Shown here piece by piece: positions 26,442 through 35,946 of a DNA stretch of 64,000 nt. The notes beneath the pieces were generated by a model, which saw nothing but the letters and a program-made list of their open reading frames with translations, had not been told where the DNA came from and did no database searches. A program made the translations under genes and the position numbers. This stretch comes from JABDIP01 sp965237625 (GTDB lineage Bacteria > Pseudomonadota > Alphaproteobacteria > DSM-16000 > Inquilinaceae), in assembly GCA_965237625.1 (NCBI GenBank), contig CBDEGD010000026.1, positions 83,950-147,949 of the forward strand. The letters run 5' to 3'. How positions within the stretch are numbered: the first letter of the stretch is position 1; each line of letters begins with the position of its first letter.

Positions 26442-27437
26442 ATGCGTCTGATCATCGCCGCTGTTTTTTGCCTCGGCGCCTGTCTGCCGGCCGGGGCGGC
26501 GGACACGGTCAACCCCGTCGATATCGAGGAATGGGCGGTTCCCTATGAGTCCAGCCGGCCGCGCGATCCGGATGCGGTCAGCGCGCGCGAAGTGTGGTTC
26601 GTGGGCCAGCGTGGCGATTACCTGGCGCGGCTCGATCCGGCGACCGGCGAGTTCTTCAAGCGGGATCTCGAGCGCAATGCCGGCCCGCACAATCTGATCG
26701 TCGGCGCCGACGGCATCGTCTGGTATGCCGGCAATCTGCAGGGCTATATCGGCCGCTACGACCCGGTGGCGGACACCATCGACAAGGTCGTCATGCCCGA
26801 TGACGACGCCAGCGATCCGCACACGCTGGTCTTCGATGCGGATGAGCGGCACATCTGGTTCACTGTCCAAGGCGGAAACTTCGTCGGCCGATTGCGGGTG
26901 GCGGATCGGAGGGTCGATCTGATCCCGGTGCCGAGTTCCGGCGCGGGGCCCTACGGCATCGTGGTCGCCCCCGATGGTGCTGCGTGGATCGCCCTGTTCG
27001 GGACCAACAAGCTGGCGTCGGTCGATCCGGAAACGCTCTCACTCATAGAGCATGCGCTACCGGCGTCAGGTGCGCGGCCCCGACGGATCGTGGCCTCCAG
27101 TCACGGGCAGATCTATTTCGTCGACTATGCGCGCGGCATGCTTGGCCATTTCGATCCGGGCTCCGGCGCGATCCGGGAATGGCAGATGCCGTCCGGCGGC
27201 CGGGCCCGGCCCTATGGCATGGCCATCGATGACCGGGATCGGATCTGGTTCGTGGAAGCCGGCGCCTCGCCGAATACCTTCGTCGGCTTCGACCCGGCGA
27301 CCGTGGACTTCTTCTCGGTCACGCCGATTCCGTCCGGCGGCGGCTCGGTGCGCCACATGGACTATCACCCCGCCACCGACACGATCTGGTTCGGCACCGA
27401 TCGCAACACCATCGGCCGGGCCCGGATTGGCGGATAG
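26442..27437 (+). CDS. Secreted beta-propeller protein related to streptogramin B lyase (Vgb)
   Basis: A 331-residue periplasmic protein. A signal peptide (cut near AGA/ADT) is followed by repeated propeller blades of the type GPHNLIVGADGIVWYAG, GPYGIVVAPDGAAWIALFG and RPYGMAIDDRDRIWFVE. GAGGAGG precedes the ATG. True virginiamycin B lyases are cytosolic, so an antibiotic-lyase function is doubtful for this exported relative. The catalytic histidines of Vgb could not be placed with confidence. Confidence 0.8.
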   Translation: MRLIIAAVFCLGACLPAGAADTVNPVDIEEWAVPYESSRPRDPDAVSAREVWFVGQRGDYLARLDPATGEFFKRDLERNAGPHNLIVGADGIVWYAGNLQGYIGRYDPVADTIDKVVMPDDDASDPHTLVFDADERHIWFTVQGGNFVGRLRVADRRVDLIPVPSSGAGPYGIVVAPDGAAWIALFGTNKLASVDPETLSLIEHALPASGARPRRIVASSHGQIYFVDYARGMLGHFDPGSGAIREWQMPSGGRARPYGMAIDDRDRIWFVEAGASPNTFVGFDPATVDFFSVTPIPSGGGSVRHMDYHPATDTIWFGTDRNTIGRARIGG

Positions 27438-27479
27438 GCGGGCCCGACGCCGCGGACCGAAACGAGTCGCCGGCCTGGC

Positions 27480-27692
27480 TTAGCCCTGCTCGTACTTGAA
27501 CGACACCTTGACCCTGGCCCGATAGGCCGACACCGATCCGTTCTCGATCGCCATGTCCAACTCGGCGATCTCGGCGACGCGCAAGTCGCGCAGGCTTTCC
27601 CCGGCGCGGTCGACCGCGGCTTTGGCGGCCTTCTCCCAGGATTCCGTGCTGGTGCCGACTAGTTCGATCACCTTGTAGACGCTCTCAGCCAT
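27480..27692 (-). CDS. Dodecin family flavin-binding protein
   Basis: A 70-residue protein that assembles into hollow dodecamers storing flavin. SVYKVIELVGTSTESWEKAA, LRVAEIAELDMAIENG and YRARVKVSFKYE match dodecin end to end. The ATG at 27692 follows TTGGAG; the frame extends upstream without homology. It is monocistronic. Confidence 0.93.
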   Translation of the reverse strand: MAESVYKVIELVGTSTESWEKAAKAAVDRAGESLRDLRVAEIAELDMAIENGSVSAYRARVKVSFKYEQG

Positions 27693-27835
27693 GTCCTGCT
27701 CCAATTCTGATGCGAGTTGCGAAGTGGCCACCCTGCAGCGCAACGGCCGGTGACTGAAGTTATTCGGGCCGGCCACGAGGTCATTAGACGCCCGGCCGGC
27801 CGAAAGCGCCACCGGCCTCGTAGCAAATCGAGGCG

Positions 27836-28303
27836 TCAGCTCGTGAAATCGCAGCGCCGCCAGGTCTCCATCTTGGCAGCGTCGATCTGCACCTGCAGAT
27901 GCATGACATCGTCGCTGACCAGGGTCATCGCCGTTGGCGCGCCGGTATGGGGCTCGGCGGCCGGGATGACGTAGCGGAAGAAATGGCGGCTATAGTCGCC
28001 GCGCAAGGACTTGCCGCCCGGCGTGGTGATCTTCGGGCCGTCGATGGACAGATGCCGGCCATCTTCGGCGCACCAATGGCCATCGATGGCGTCGGCCCTC
28101 GCGGGGCTAGCGAACAACAGCGTGAGCGCCAGCATCGGGACCGTTGGGCCCAATCGGGCGAGAATGGCTTTCCTTTTGGCGATGATGACCGTCCTGCCGA
28201 TCTGCGGAGCGCAGGATGATAGCGCGCGATGCGGCGAACGGCCAGTGCCGGGCGGAAGCTGCGCCGCGGCGTTGGTCCGCAGAAGATCGTCATCGGTCGG
28301 CAA
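27836..28303 (-). CDS. Hypothetical secreted protein
   Basis: Unknown protein with a hydrophobic segment (MLALTLLFASPARADA) that looks like a signal peptide ending at ARA/DA, then about 90 residues with two cysteines (HWCAEDGRH and RRCDF) that could pair. The start is not settled: the frame opens at 28303, but the true start may be a TTG or ATG close to 28135-28153. No domain was recognised. Confidence 0.6.
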   Translation of the reverse strand: MPTDDDLLRTNAAAQLPPGTGRSPHRALSSCAPQIGRTVIIAKRKAILARLGPTVPMLALTLLFASPARADAIDGHWCAEDGRHLSIDGPKITTPGGKSLRGDYSRHFFRYVIPAAEPHTGAPTAMTLVSDDVMHLQVQIDAAKMETWRRCDFTS

Positions 28304-28459
28304 GTTGTGAGACTGATGTGACCGGTTGGTGTTAGGTCATGACCTTCAACTGGATTTTGAGGTCTTGTGAGCGCCCTCAGGCGATCTGCTCGATAATCGG
28401 ACAGCCTCTGTAATCGACGATCCGTCGCGCGCGCCGGCAAGATATAGGGGAGTGGGCAA

Positions 28460-29710
28460 ATGCGTCATGAATTCGTGAATCAGGTCCCGATCGCTATCGA
28501 TCCCGGACCTCCAAATACTGTTCGATCGACCATCGATGTTACCGGACTCGGCGGTGCCACCGTCGAGGCGGTAGAGGTGACAGTCGACATCAGCCATACC
28601 TGGACAAACGACCTCAACCTGACTCTGCGCAGCCCGGATGGGACCGAGGTCATCCTGGTCGACAGAGAAGGTGGATTTCGCGACGACTTTCGCGGCACGG
28701 TGTTCAGGGCCGATGCGCAAACCTCGATCACCAAAGGCCGGGCCCCATTCCGAGGTACATTCCGGCCGGAAGGCGATCTCGAGAGCTTCCGAGAGTTGGC
28801 AGCGGAGGGGGCCTGGACACTCGATGTCTCGGACCGTGCGCGCCATGATGGCGGTTCGCTTAACCGGTGGGTCCTCGGTCTCACGACAACGGCGGTAGAG
28901 CCCTCGGCGTTCAATGTCGGCTTGCGTATCCTGGGCGGTCTGACGCCAAATCAGCAGGCGGCATTCAACAGCGCCGCGGCGCGCTGGTCCGAGGTGATTA
29001 TCGGCGACGTTCCGCCGGCGTTCGTCGAAGGTGAGATCATCGACGATGTGCTGATCGAGGCGCAGGGCGTGCCCATTGACGGTCCAGGTCGTATCCTTGG
29101 CCAAGCCGGGCCGCGGTTTCTCCGCCCGAGTTCGAACCTTCCGATCAAGGGCATCATGTCGTTCGATACCGCAGATCTCAGCCGCATGGAGGCGGATGGG
29201 AGTCTCGAAGACGTGATCCTGCACGAAATGGGGCACGTGCTGGGCTTCGGTACGCTCTGGAATCGTATGGGCCTCATCGTTGGCGAGGGCACGGTCAACC
29301 CCACCTTCGTCGGCGCCAATGCCATGCGGGAGTATGGACTCCTCCGGTCGGCGGCCGTCCCGGCCAACCCGGACAACCCGACGCCGGTTCCGGTCGCCAA
29401 CACGGGCGGGGCCGGCACCCGGGATGGTCACTGGCGGGAAGCCGTATTTGCCGACGAACTGTTGACGGGATTCCTCAGCGGGGCAGTGCGGTCGCTCAGC
29501 GCCATGTCCATCGGCTGCTTCGAGGATATGGGTTATCAGGTCAACTACGCGGCCGCCAACGCGTATGCCCTTCCGAGCATGCTGATGATAGCCGAACTCG
29601 GCCTGATGGGGCTGCGGCACGATGTTGACACCTGTTCCATCGCGCCGATTGAACCGATCGTGGTGCCGCCATCAGCGATGATCAACACTGTGGATGGTAG
29701 TCCGGGATAA
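28460..29710 (+). CDS. Leishmanolysin-like zinc metalloprotease with N-terminal P domain
   Basis: A 416-residue protein. Residues 20-140 form a proprotein-convertase P domain (SHTWTNDLNLTLRSPDGT; GAWTLDVSDRARHDGG). Residues 150-375 hold an M8-like peptidase with HEMGHVLGFG (255-264) for zinc and catalysis, a candidate third ligand in GHWREAVF (H324) and a Met-turn SAMSIGCFEDMGYQVN (M349). GGGGAG precedes the ATG. No signal peptide is present, so export, if any, uses another route; the P domain preceding the protease is also an unusual order. Substrates are unknown. Confidence 0.88.
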   Translation: MRHEFVNQVPIAIDPGPPNTVRSTIDVTGLGGATVEAVEVTVDISHTWTNDLNLTLRSPDGTEVILVDREGGFRDDFRGTVFRADAQTSITKGRAPFRGTFRPEGDLESFRELAAEGAWTLDVSDRARHDGGSLNRWVLGLTTTAVEPSAFNVGLRILGGLTPNQQAAFNSAAARWSEVIIGDVPPAFVEGEIIDDVLIEAQGVPIDGPGRILGQAGPRFLRPSSNLPIKGIMSFDTADLSRMEADGSLEDVILHEMGHVLGFGTLWNRMGLIVGEGTVNPTFVGANAMREYGLLRSAAVPANPDNPTPVPVANTGGAGTRDGHWREAVFADELLTGFLSGAVRSLSAMSIGCFEDMGYQVNYAAANAYALPSMLMIAELGLMGLRHDVDTCSIAPIEPIVVPPSAMINTVDGSPG

Positions 29711-29723
29711 GGTTGAATGGAGT

Positions 29724-29758
29724 GAGCCGGCAGTGGCGCTGTTCGGGGCCGCCGGCTC
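29724..29758. terminator. Hairpin between convergent genes
   Basis: GAGCCGGC (29724-29731) and GCCGGCTC (29751-29758) form a perfect 8-bp stem between the metalloprotease gene and the convergent hypothetical gene. There is no T-run, so it may be a Rho-assisted or bidirectional end rather than a canonical intrinsic terminator. Confidence 0.4.
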
Positions 29759-29776
29759 GTTCTCCGGAAACGCGGA

Positions 29777-30241
29777 TCACGAGCCTCGTGCAGACAGTTC
29801 CTCGGCAAGCTCGAGGATCTTGAGTTCGATTCGGCGCAGCCGTTGCAAGGTTTCCACCCCGGGGTAGATCTGCGCATCGCCGACCAGGTCCGGGTAGGCG
29901 ACTTCGTGGGGACTGCCCGCCACGATTGAGCGAAAGTGCGTCGTGCCGGAGTCCATCTGCGGCCCTGCGACAAACGTCGCCGCCGGGCCGTCATGGCTCC
30001 GGTATTGCTCAATGGCGGCTTGCACGTCTCGCTTCAGCGCGTCCTCGTCGATCTTGTGGAATTGCTGCTCATCGATGACGAAGCGCCGCACCTCCATCAG
30101 GACTTTCGGAGAGAGCCGGTGCTCGCCGCCCCCGAGTCGAGGAGCCAGGCGCACGCGGCCGTCCTCGAAAATGGTTACGTCCGCGATCTCGCGACGCTCC
30201 CGGGGACCCTTCGTCCACTCGATAAGGATATCCTGGGCCAT
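29777..30241 (-). CDS. Hypothetical protein
   Basis: A 154-residue soluble protein not recognised. It begins MAQDILIEWTKGPRERREIA and ends in a probable helix (RLRRIELKILELAEELS). GAGGAG lies ten bases before the ATG. It is convergent with the metalloprotease gene. The strand-rich N-terminal half (DVTIFEDGRVRLAPRLG) resembles a small beta-sandwich, possibly an inhibitor-like fold, but this is only an impression. Confidence 0.68.
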   Translation of the reverse strand: MAQDILIEWTKGPRERREIADVTIFEDGRVRLAPRLGGGEHRLSPKVLMEVRRFVIDEQQFHKIDEDALKRDVQAAIEQYRSHDGPAATFVAGPQMDSGTTHFRSIVAGSPHEVAYPDLVGDAQIYPGVETLQRLRRIELKILELAEELSARGS

Positions 30242-30394
30242 CGCTTTCGCTCCTCACAGGGAAATGAAACCGCCCGGCCACAAGATAGTGATCAAGCCGA
30301 CCAACTGAAAGGGCGTCGATCCCAACCGCCGATTGGTCGAAATCTCAGAGCAATACCCGCCTGGGCGGTGTCGGCCCGCCCTGTGGTTCTGCGC

Positions 30395-30525
30395 TAGGGT
30401 CATGGTTTCGAAGTTCGGCACATTTCGTGTGCCGGTTTTTGGAAGCTGAATGACACTAGAATCATAAAGTTAGTGTCTCTTCGATTCTGTAGTTCGCGGA
30501 TGCGAATTTCAGAATCGGGACACTA
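30395..30525. repeat. TAGTGTC-ended double-hairpin repeat, copy B (diverged)
   Basis: Same architecture as copy A: TAGGGTCAT/ATGACACTA (30395-30403, 30450-30458) and TAGTGTC/GACACTA (30471-30477, 30519-30525), with several substitutions. Read on the minus strand, its outer TAG is the stop codon of arfB. Confidence 0.9.
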
Positions 30526-30945
30526 ATCCATGGTCGGCGATGGGCCGCGCAGCTTCTTCAATTCGCCGCGCCGCATTTTGTCCGCCAGCCGCCGTTTCCT
30601 GGCGCCCGCGCTGGGCCGGGTCGGGCGGCGGGGGGTGGGCCGCTCGGCGGCTTTTCGCAGCAGGTCCACCAGCCGCGCCACCGCGTCGTCGCGGTTGCGT
30701 TCCTGGGCTCGGAACCGGTTGGCGGTGATCACCAGGATCCCATCCTTGGTCAGCCGCTTGCCTGCCAGTCGCTCGGCGCGCTCGCGGACCTCTTCCGGCA
30801 GGGAGGGTGAATTGCGCAGATCGAAGCGGAGCTGGACCGCCGAGGACACCTTGTTGACGTTCTGCCCGCCGGGGCCGCCGGCGCGGATGAAACTCTCTTC
30901 GATCTCGCCGCGATCGATGGCGATGTGCTCGGTGATTTCGATCAT
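30523..30945 (-). CDS. arfB: Alternative ribosome-rescue factor ArfB (YaeJ/ICT1)
   Basis: Peptidyl-tRNA hydrolase that rescues ribosomes stalled without a stop codon. It has RAGGPGGQNVNK with the catalytic GGQ (26-28) and a lysine/arginine-rich tail (RPSAGARKRRLADK, RRGELKKLRG) that enters the mRNA channel. The ATG at 30945 starts MIEITEHIAIDRGEI, the usual N-terminus; upstream in-frame sequence is not conserved. At 140 residues it is normal length. It lacks the codon-recognition domains of RF1/RF2, which separates it from those factors. Confidence 0.94.
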   Translation of the reverse strand: MIEITEHIAIDRGEIEESFIRAGGPGGQNVNKVSSAVQLRFDLRNSPSLPEEVRERAERLAGKRLTKDGILVITANRFRAQERNRDDAVARLVDLLRKAAERPTPRRPTRPSAGARKRRLADKMRRGELKKLRGPSPTMD

Positions 30946-31090
30946 GCCTGTCTTTATGCGCTGCTCGAATACAACCGTCACCATAAGGACGATGGCTTGA
31001 CGGTTCGTTTCCAAGATCCGAGGGAACGGTCGACCGACGCTAACTCTGGGGTGGTCGACCCTATGGCGAAGCCGGTCACGACTCCCATAT

Positions 31091-31675
31091 ATGCAGAGCG
31101 AACGATTCGACAGGGGGACCTGGTTGATACGTCTGTGGCGAAAGGAAAGGGCGAAACCAAGAGTCTTCCTCGGAACCCTCGCGGTGGTGCCGCGCGGGGA
31201 CGTCAAATGGGTGCTGGAGGATATGTTCGGTGACTCCGGCCAAGAGATCGAAGGTCACCTTCATGACCAGTTGCAAGAGATCTTTGCGCTTGCACCGGCA
31301 TCGACGGCCGACCCGGTGCTCAAGACCGATTTGGGTGTCGACGTCTTCATACCCGAATACTACGGCGGCGAATCCCTCTCGATCGACTTGGGTGACTGGA
31401 TGATTTGGTTAATTCCGCTGGCTCTGCTGATTCCGCTGTTCTGGCGTCCGAAAATTGAGCTGAGGGCGCGGCTCTACCGGTTGCATGACCGCAAACTCGT
31501 GAAGACGTTCGCGGTTAGGGAGAGGCCGACCTACCGGGAATGCTGGTCCCCCGACTTCTCCTGGCGCGGCATGTTCGGCTTGAAACGGCCTTACGGCGAC
31601 AGCGAGACCGCGCGCATTCTCGATAGGGCATCGCTGCGCCTTTTGAAGAAGATCGCCGCTTTTACCTACGCGTGA
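31091..31675 (+). CDS. Hypothetical protein with one membrane helix
   Basis: A 194-residue protein not recognised. A charged first half (VKWVLEDMFGDSGQEIEGHL) is followed by one hydrophobic span (WMIWLIPLALLIPLFW) and a basic C-terminal half. The ribosome-binding site is poor and the start could be later, for example at the methionine near residue 45. It is divergent from arfB and ends about 195 bases before acnA. Confidence 0.55.
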   Translation: MQSERFDRGTWLIRLWRKERAKPRVFLGTLAVVPRGDVKWVLEDMFGDSGQEIEGHLHDQLQEIFALAPASTADPVLKTDLGVDVFIPEYYGGESLSIDLGDWMIWLIPLALLIPLFWRPKIELRARLYRLHDRKLVKTFAVRERPTYRECWSPDFSWRGMFGLKRPYGDSETARILDRASLRLLKKIAAFTYA

Positions 31676-31869
31676 TCGGTTCCGGCCGGTCGACGATGGC
31701 GTATCCGGGGCGTACCTTCGGTCATCTTACCGTGAGAAGCCCGGATGGTCGGCTTCCGCCATTTGATCCCGGCGGTAAAAACGACTACATCAAGGGCGAT
31801 TTTTCAGCCCGCGCCGTGACGTGCCAGATTCGCCGGCCTTTCGCCGGTGCGCCCCAGGAGGACCCAGCC

Positions 31870-34572
31870 TTGACAGTGACCGGACATGACAGCCTGAAGA
31901 CCCGCCGCACCCTGAAGGTGGACGGCAAGGAATACGATTATTTCAATCTGAAGGCCGCGGAGTCCGCGCTGGGCGATCTCAGCACCCTGCCCTACTCCCT
32001 CAAGGTGCTGCTGGAAAACCTGCTGCGCTACGAGGATGGCCGCTCGGTCAAGATCGAGGATGTGAAGGGCGTTGCGGAGTGGCTGAAGGACCGGCGATCG
32101 ACCAACGAGATCGCCTACCGGCCGGCACGGGTGCTGATGCAGGATTTCACCGGCGTGCCGGCGGTGGCCGATCTGGCGGCGATGCGCGAGGCGATGGCGA
32201 CCCTGGGCGGCGACCCGTTGCGCATCAACCCGCTCTCGGCCGTCGATCTGGTCATCGACCATTCGGTGATGGTGGACGAGTTCGGCACCAAGATGGCCTT
32301 CGAGCACAATGTGGAGCGCGAATTCGAGCGCAACCAGGAACGCTATGAGTTCCTGCGCTGGGGTCAGACCGCATTCGACAATTTCCGCGTCGTGCCGCCC
32401 GGCACCGGCATCTGCCATCAGGTCAATCTGGAGTACCTGTCCCAGACGATCTGGGCCGAGGCCGACAAGAGCAAGGACGGCCGCATGGTCGCCTATCCGG
32501 ACACGCTGGTCGGCACCGACAGCCACACCACCATGGTCAACGGGCTGGCGGTGCTGGGCTGGGGTGTGGGCGGCATCGAGGCCGAGGCGGTCATGCTCGG
32601 CCAACCGATCTCCATGCTGATCCCCGAAGTCATCGGTTTCCGGCTGTCCGGCGCGCTGAGGGAAGGGGCGACGGCGACCGATCTGGTGCTGACCGTGACC
32701 CAGATGCTGCGGGCGAGGGGCGTGGTCGGCAAATTCGTGGAATTCTTCGGGCCGGGCCTCGACCAGCTCACACTGGCGGACCGCGCCACCATTTCCAACA
32801 TGGCGCCGGAATACGGCGCCACCTGCGGCTTCTTCCCGATCGACCAGGAGGTGCTGCGCTACCTCACCTTCACCGGCCGCGATCCGCACCGGGTGAAGCT
32901 GGTCGAGGCCTATGCCAAGGAACAGGGCATGTGGCGGGATGCGTCGGTGGAGCCGGTCTTCACCGACACGCTGGAGCTCGAGCTCGGCGATGTGGAGCCG
33001 TCCCTGGCCGGGCCGAAGCGGCCCCAGGACAAGGTGCCGCTGTCGACCGCCGCCGCCGCATTCAAGAAGGAGCTGTCGACCACCTTCGGCGCGGCCGGCC
33101 CCGCGGGCGAGAAGACCACCCCGGTCGCCGACGCCGATCACGATCTGGCCCAGGGCGATGTGGTGATCGCCGCGATCACCAGCTGCACCAACACCTCCAA
33201 CCCGTCGGTGATGGTCGCCGCCGGTCTGGTCGCCCGCAAGGCGCGTGCGCTGGGGCTCCAGGTCAAGCCCTGGGTCAAGACCTCTCTTGCGCCGGGCTCC
33301 CAGGTGGTCACCGACTATCTGGAGAAGGCCGGACTTCAGGAGGATCTGGACGGGCTGGGCTTCAACCTGGTCGGCTATGGCTGCACCACCTGCATCGGCA
33401 ATTCCGGGCCGCTGCCGGCGCCGATCGCCGAGGCGGTGGAGTCCGGTGACATGACGGTCTGCTCGGTGCTGTCCGGCAACCGCAATTTCGAGGGTCGGGT
33501 CAATCCGCATGTGCGGGCAAACTACCTCGCCTCGCCGCCGCTGGTTGTCGCCTATGCCCTGGCCGGCAACATGAAGCGCGATATCACACAGGAGCCGCTG
33601 GGCAAAGGCACGGACGGCCAGCTGGTCTATCTGAAGGATGTCTGGCCGAGCAACAAGGAGGTCGCCGATACGGTCGCGGAATGCCTGACGCCGGAGATGT
33701 TCCAGAGCCGCTACGCCAACGTCTTCGAAGGGCCGGAGCAGTGGCGCAAGATCGCCACCGAGACCGGCGAGACCTATAATTGGGCGCCGGGCTCGACCTA
33801 TGTGAAACTGCCGCCGTTCTTCGAGGACATGACACCCGAGGCGGAGCCGGTGTCCGATGTACATGGCGCCCGTGTGCTGGCCAAGCTGGCCGACAGCGTC
33901 ACCACCGACCACATCTCTCCGGCCGGCGCGATCAAATCCGACAGCCCGGCGGGCTTTTACCTGAACGAGCATCAGGTGCGGCCGCGCGAGTTCAACTCCT
34001 ACGGCTCGCGGCGCGGCAATCACGAGATCATGATGCGCGGCACATTCGCCAACATCCGCATCAAGAACGAGATGGTGCCTGGCATCGAAGGCGGGGTGAC
34101 CAAACATGTGCCCTCCGGCGTGACTCTGCCGATCTACGAGGCCGCCATGCGCTACAAGGCCGACGGTGTGCCCCTGGTGGTGTTCGCCGGCAAGGAATAC
34201 GGCACCGGCTCGTCCCGCGACTGGGCGGCGAAGGGCACACGGCTGCTGGGCGTGAAGGCGGTGGTGGCCGAGAGCTTCGAGCGCATCCACCGCTCCAACC
34301 TGATCGGCATGGGCGTGCTGCCGCTGCAGTTCCAGGACGGCGCGAGCCGGGAAGCGCTGGGGCTGAACGGCGACGAGACCTTCGATTTGACCGGCATCGA
34401 GGACGGGCTTGCGCCGCGTTGCGAGGTGACCATGACCATCCACCGCATCGATGGTTCGACGGAGACGGCCGCCCTGCTCTGCCGGATCGATACTCTGGAC
34501 GAGGTCGAATACTTCCGGAATGGCGGCATCCTGCAATATGTGCTGCGCAACATGATGAAGGCGGCCGCCTGA
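31870..34572 (+). CDS. acnA: Aconitate hydratase AcnA
   Basis: TCA-cycle enzyme interconverting citrate and isocitrate with a [4Fe-4S] cluster. Start is a TTG at 31870, chosen because AGGAGG lies eight bases upstream and the protein then has the normal 900 residues; the frame is open to 31672 without homology. DSHTTMVNGL, WGVGGIEAEA, ITSCTNTSNPSVM and YGCTTCIGNSGPL hold the substrate and cluster residues (three cysteines), and GTGSSRDWAAKGT the swivel-domain catalytic serine. It is the cytosolic AcnA/IRP1 type, not AcnB. Confidence 0.97.
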   Translation: MTVTGHDSLKTRRTLKVDGKEYDYFNLKAAESALGDLSTLPYSLKVLLENLLRYEDGRSVKIEDVKGVAEWLKDRRSTNEIAYRPARVLMQDFTGVPAVADLAAMREAMATLGGDPLRINPLSAVDLVIDHSVMVDEFGTKMAFEHNVEREFERNQERYEFLRWGQTAFDNFRVVPPGTGICHQVNLEYLSQTIWAEADKSKDGRMVAYPDTLVGTDSHTTMVNGLAVLGWGVGGIEAEAVMLGQPISMLIPEVIGFRLSGALREGATATDLVLTVTQMLRARGVVGKFVEFFGPGLDQLTLADRATISNMAPEYGATCGFFPIDQEVLRYLTFTGRDPHRVKLVEAYAKEQGMWRDASVEPVFTDTLELELGDVEPSLAGPKRPQDKVPLSTAAAAFKKELSTTFGAAGPAGEKTTPVADADHDLAQGDVVIAAITSCTNTSNPSVMVAAGLVARKARALGLQVKPWVKTSLAPGSQVVTDYLEKAGLQEDLDGLGFNLVGYGCTTCIGNSGPLPAPIAEAVESGDMTVCSVLSGNRNFEGRVNPHVRANYLASPPLVVAYALAGNMKRDITQEPLGKGTDGQLVYLKDVWPSNKEVADTVAECLTPEMFQSRYANVFEGPEQWRKIATETGETYNWAPGSTYVKLPPFFEDMTPEAEPVSDVHGARVLAKLADSVTTDHISPAGAIKSDSPAGFYLNEHQVRPREFNSYGSRRGNHEIMMRGTFANIRIKNEMVPGIEGGVTKHVPSGVTLPIYEAAMRYKADGVPLVVFAGKEYGTGSSRDWAAKGTRLLGVKAVVAESFERIHRSNLIGMGVLPLQFQDGASREALGLNGDETFDLTGIEDGLAPRCEVTMTIHRIDGSTETAALLCRIDTLDEVEYFRNGGILQYVLRNMMKAAA

Positions 34573-34590
34573 GGGTCCGACGGGGTCAGC

Positions 34591-35877
34591 ATGAAGCCCG
34601 AGGATTCGCCGGGATTTCCGGCGCTCGGCGGCGGCGGTCCCGGGCAGGCCCGCCCCCGCCGGGAGCGCTGGGCGGTGGCTGTCATCGCGGCGCTCGGGAT
34701 CGCGTATCTCGTCGGCTACGGCGTTCTGTATTTCCCCGATCACAGCTTCGACCCGGCGGCTGAGACGGATCTGGGCGGCGGCGATTTCTGGGTCTTCTGG
34801 GCGGCCGGGCGGCTGGCGGCGGAAGGGCGCCTGACCGAACTCTACGATCTGTCCGCCTTCAGCGCTTTCCAGGCATCGATCGTTGGCGACCCGGTTCGGC
34901 AGGCGGAAATTCATCCGTTCCCGTATCCGCCGCATGCGCTGCTCATGTTCCGGCCGCTGGCGTCGATTCCTTATGGCGCTGCTTTCGGCGTTTGGATCGC
35001 GGTAACCGGCGCCCTGTTTCTTCTGGTGGCGGCGATCGGCGGCGGCCGTGAAGATCGGATCGACCGCACCGCCTTGTTGATCGGCGCGCCGGTGGTGACG
35101 ATTGTGGTGTTCTCCGGCCAGACCGGATTATTGACTGCGGCTCTCTTTATCGCCGGGTTTCGGCTTTTGGAGCGGCGGCCAATTCTGGCTGGGATCCTGT
35201 TCGGGCTGCTCACTTTCAAGCCGCATCTCGGCCTGCTGATCCCGATTGCCGTCGCAGCCTCCGGCCAATGGCGGGCAATGGGTGCCGCCGCGGCGACCAC
35301 CGCGGCCCTGGCGGTATTGAGCGCCTTGGTCTTCGGGTGGGATCTGTGGGCGGATTATCTCGAGTTCTCGGCCGTGATGACGTCGCTGGTTCGAACCGAA
35401 CTGGCCGGCACCGACGGAACCGGGTTCGCCGGTCTGCAAGCCTCGGTCTTCGCCTCGCTCTACAGCAGCGGCGCGGCGCTTTGGCTGTCGATAGCCGCCC
35501 AGGCGGTGGTCTGCGCAATTGCCGCTATCGCGGTTTTCCGGGTCTATCGCATCCGGTCGGCCAATGCCTATCGGTTGCCTCTGCTAGTGTCGCTGACCTT
35601 CCTGTCCAGCCCTTATGTGTTCTTCTACGACATGCCCCTCCTGGCATTTGCCCTGGTGGTATCGGGCCGGGCGATGATTCGCGACGGCTTGCGCCCGGGC
35701 GACGCGTTGGCGTTGACGGCGGCCTGGGTCATGCCGCTGATCGGCCTGTCGGCGAATGCGGTTGGGCTGCCCTTGTCGTCGCTTCTGGTCGCCGGCTTCG
35801 CACTGGTCTTGTGGCGCCGGGTAGCCCATGGCGAGTCGGTGCCGACGGTCCCGGCGCGCCCGGTGCAAGGCAGATAG
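34591..35877 (+). CDS. GT87-family (DUF2029) integral membrane glycosyltransferase-like protein
   Basis: A 428-residue polytopic protein with about ten helices. An early acidic loop (DLGGGDFWVFWAAGRLAAEG) and FPYPPHALLMFRPLASIPYG, GILFGLLTFKPHLGLLIP are the signature positions of GT87, whose characterised actinobacterial members are mannosyltransferases using polyprenyl-phosphate donors. The acceptor here is unknown. It starts 18 bases after acnA and may be co-transcribed. Confidence 0.82.
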   Translation: MKPEDSPGFPALGGGGPGQARPRRERWAVAVIAALGIAYLVGYGVLYFPDHSFDPAAETDLGGGDFWVFWAAGRLAAEGRLTELYDLSAFSAFQASIVGDPVRQAEIHPFPYPPHALLMFRPLASIPYGAAFGVWIAVTGALFLLVAAIGGGREDRIDRTALLIGAPVVTIVVFSGQTGLLTAALFIAGFRLLERRPILAGILFGLLTFKPHLGLLIPIAVAASGQWRAMGAAAATTAALAVLSALVFGWDLWADYLEFSAVMTSLVRTELAGTDGTGFAGLQASVFASLYSSGAALWLSIAAQAVVCAIAAIAVFRVYRIRSANAYRLPLLVSLTFLSSPYVFFYDMPLLAFALVVSGRAMIRDGLRPGDALALTAAWVMPLIGLSANAVGLPLSSLLVAGFALVLWRRVAHGESVPTVPARPVQGR

Positions 35878-35946
35878 GCCGGCGCCGCTGCCGGCCTCCA
35901 TGTCGGCGCTTGCCGATGGTGCCGAATCCGCTACTGTCGGGCCACT

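Noticed and set aside
26442..27437. Calling the propeller protein a streptogramin-resistance gene
   Set aside because: It is exported and only fold-level similarity is visible; resistance cannot be claimed.
28346..29620. A minus-strand open frame of 424 codons
   Set aside because: Antisense to the metalloprotease, which carries intact zinc motifs and a good ribosome-binding site.
31804..34935. A minus-strand open frame of 1043 codons
   Set aside because: It is antisense to aconitase and has a histidine/glycine/arginine-rich composition typical of high-GC shadow frames, with no motif.
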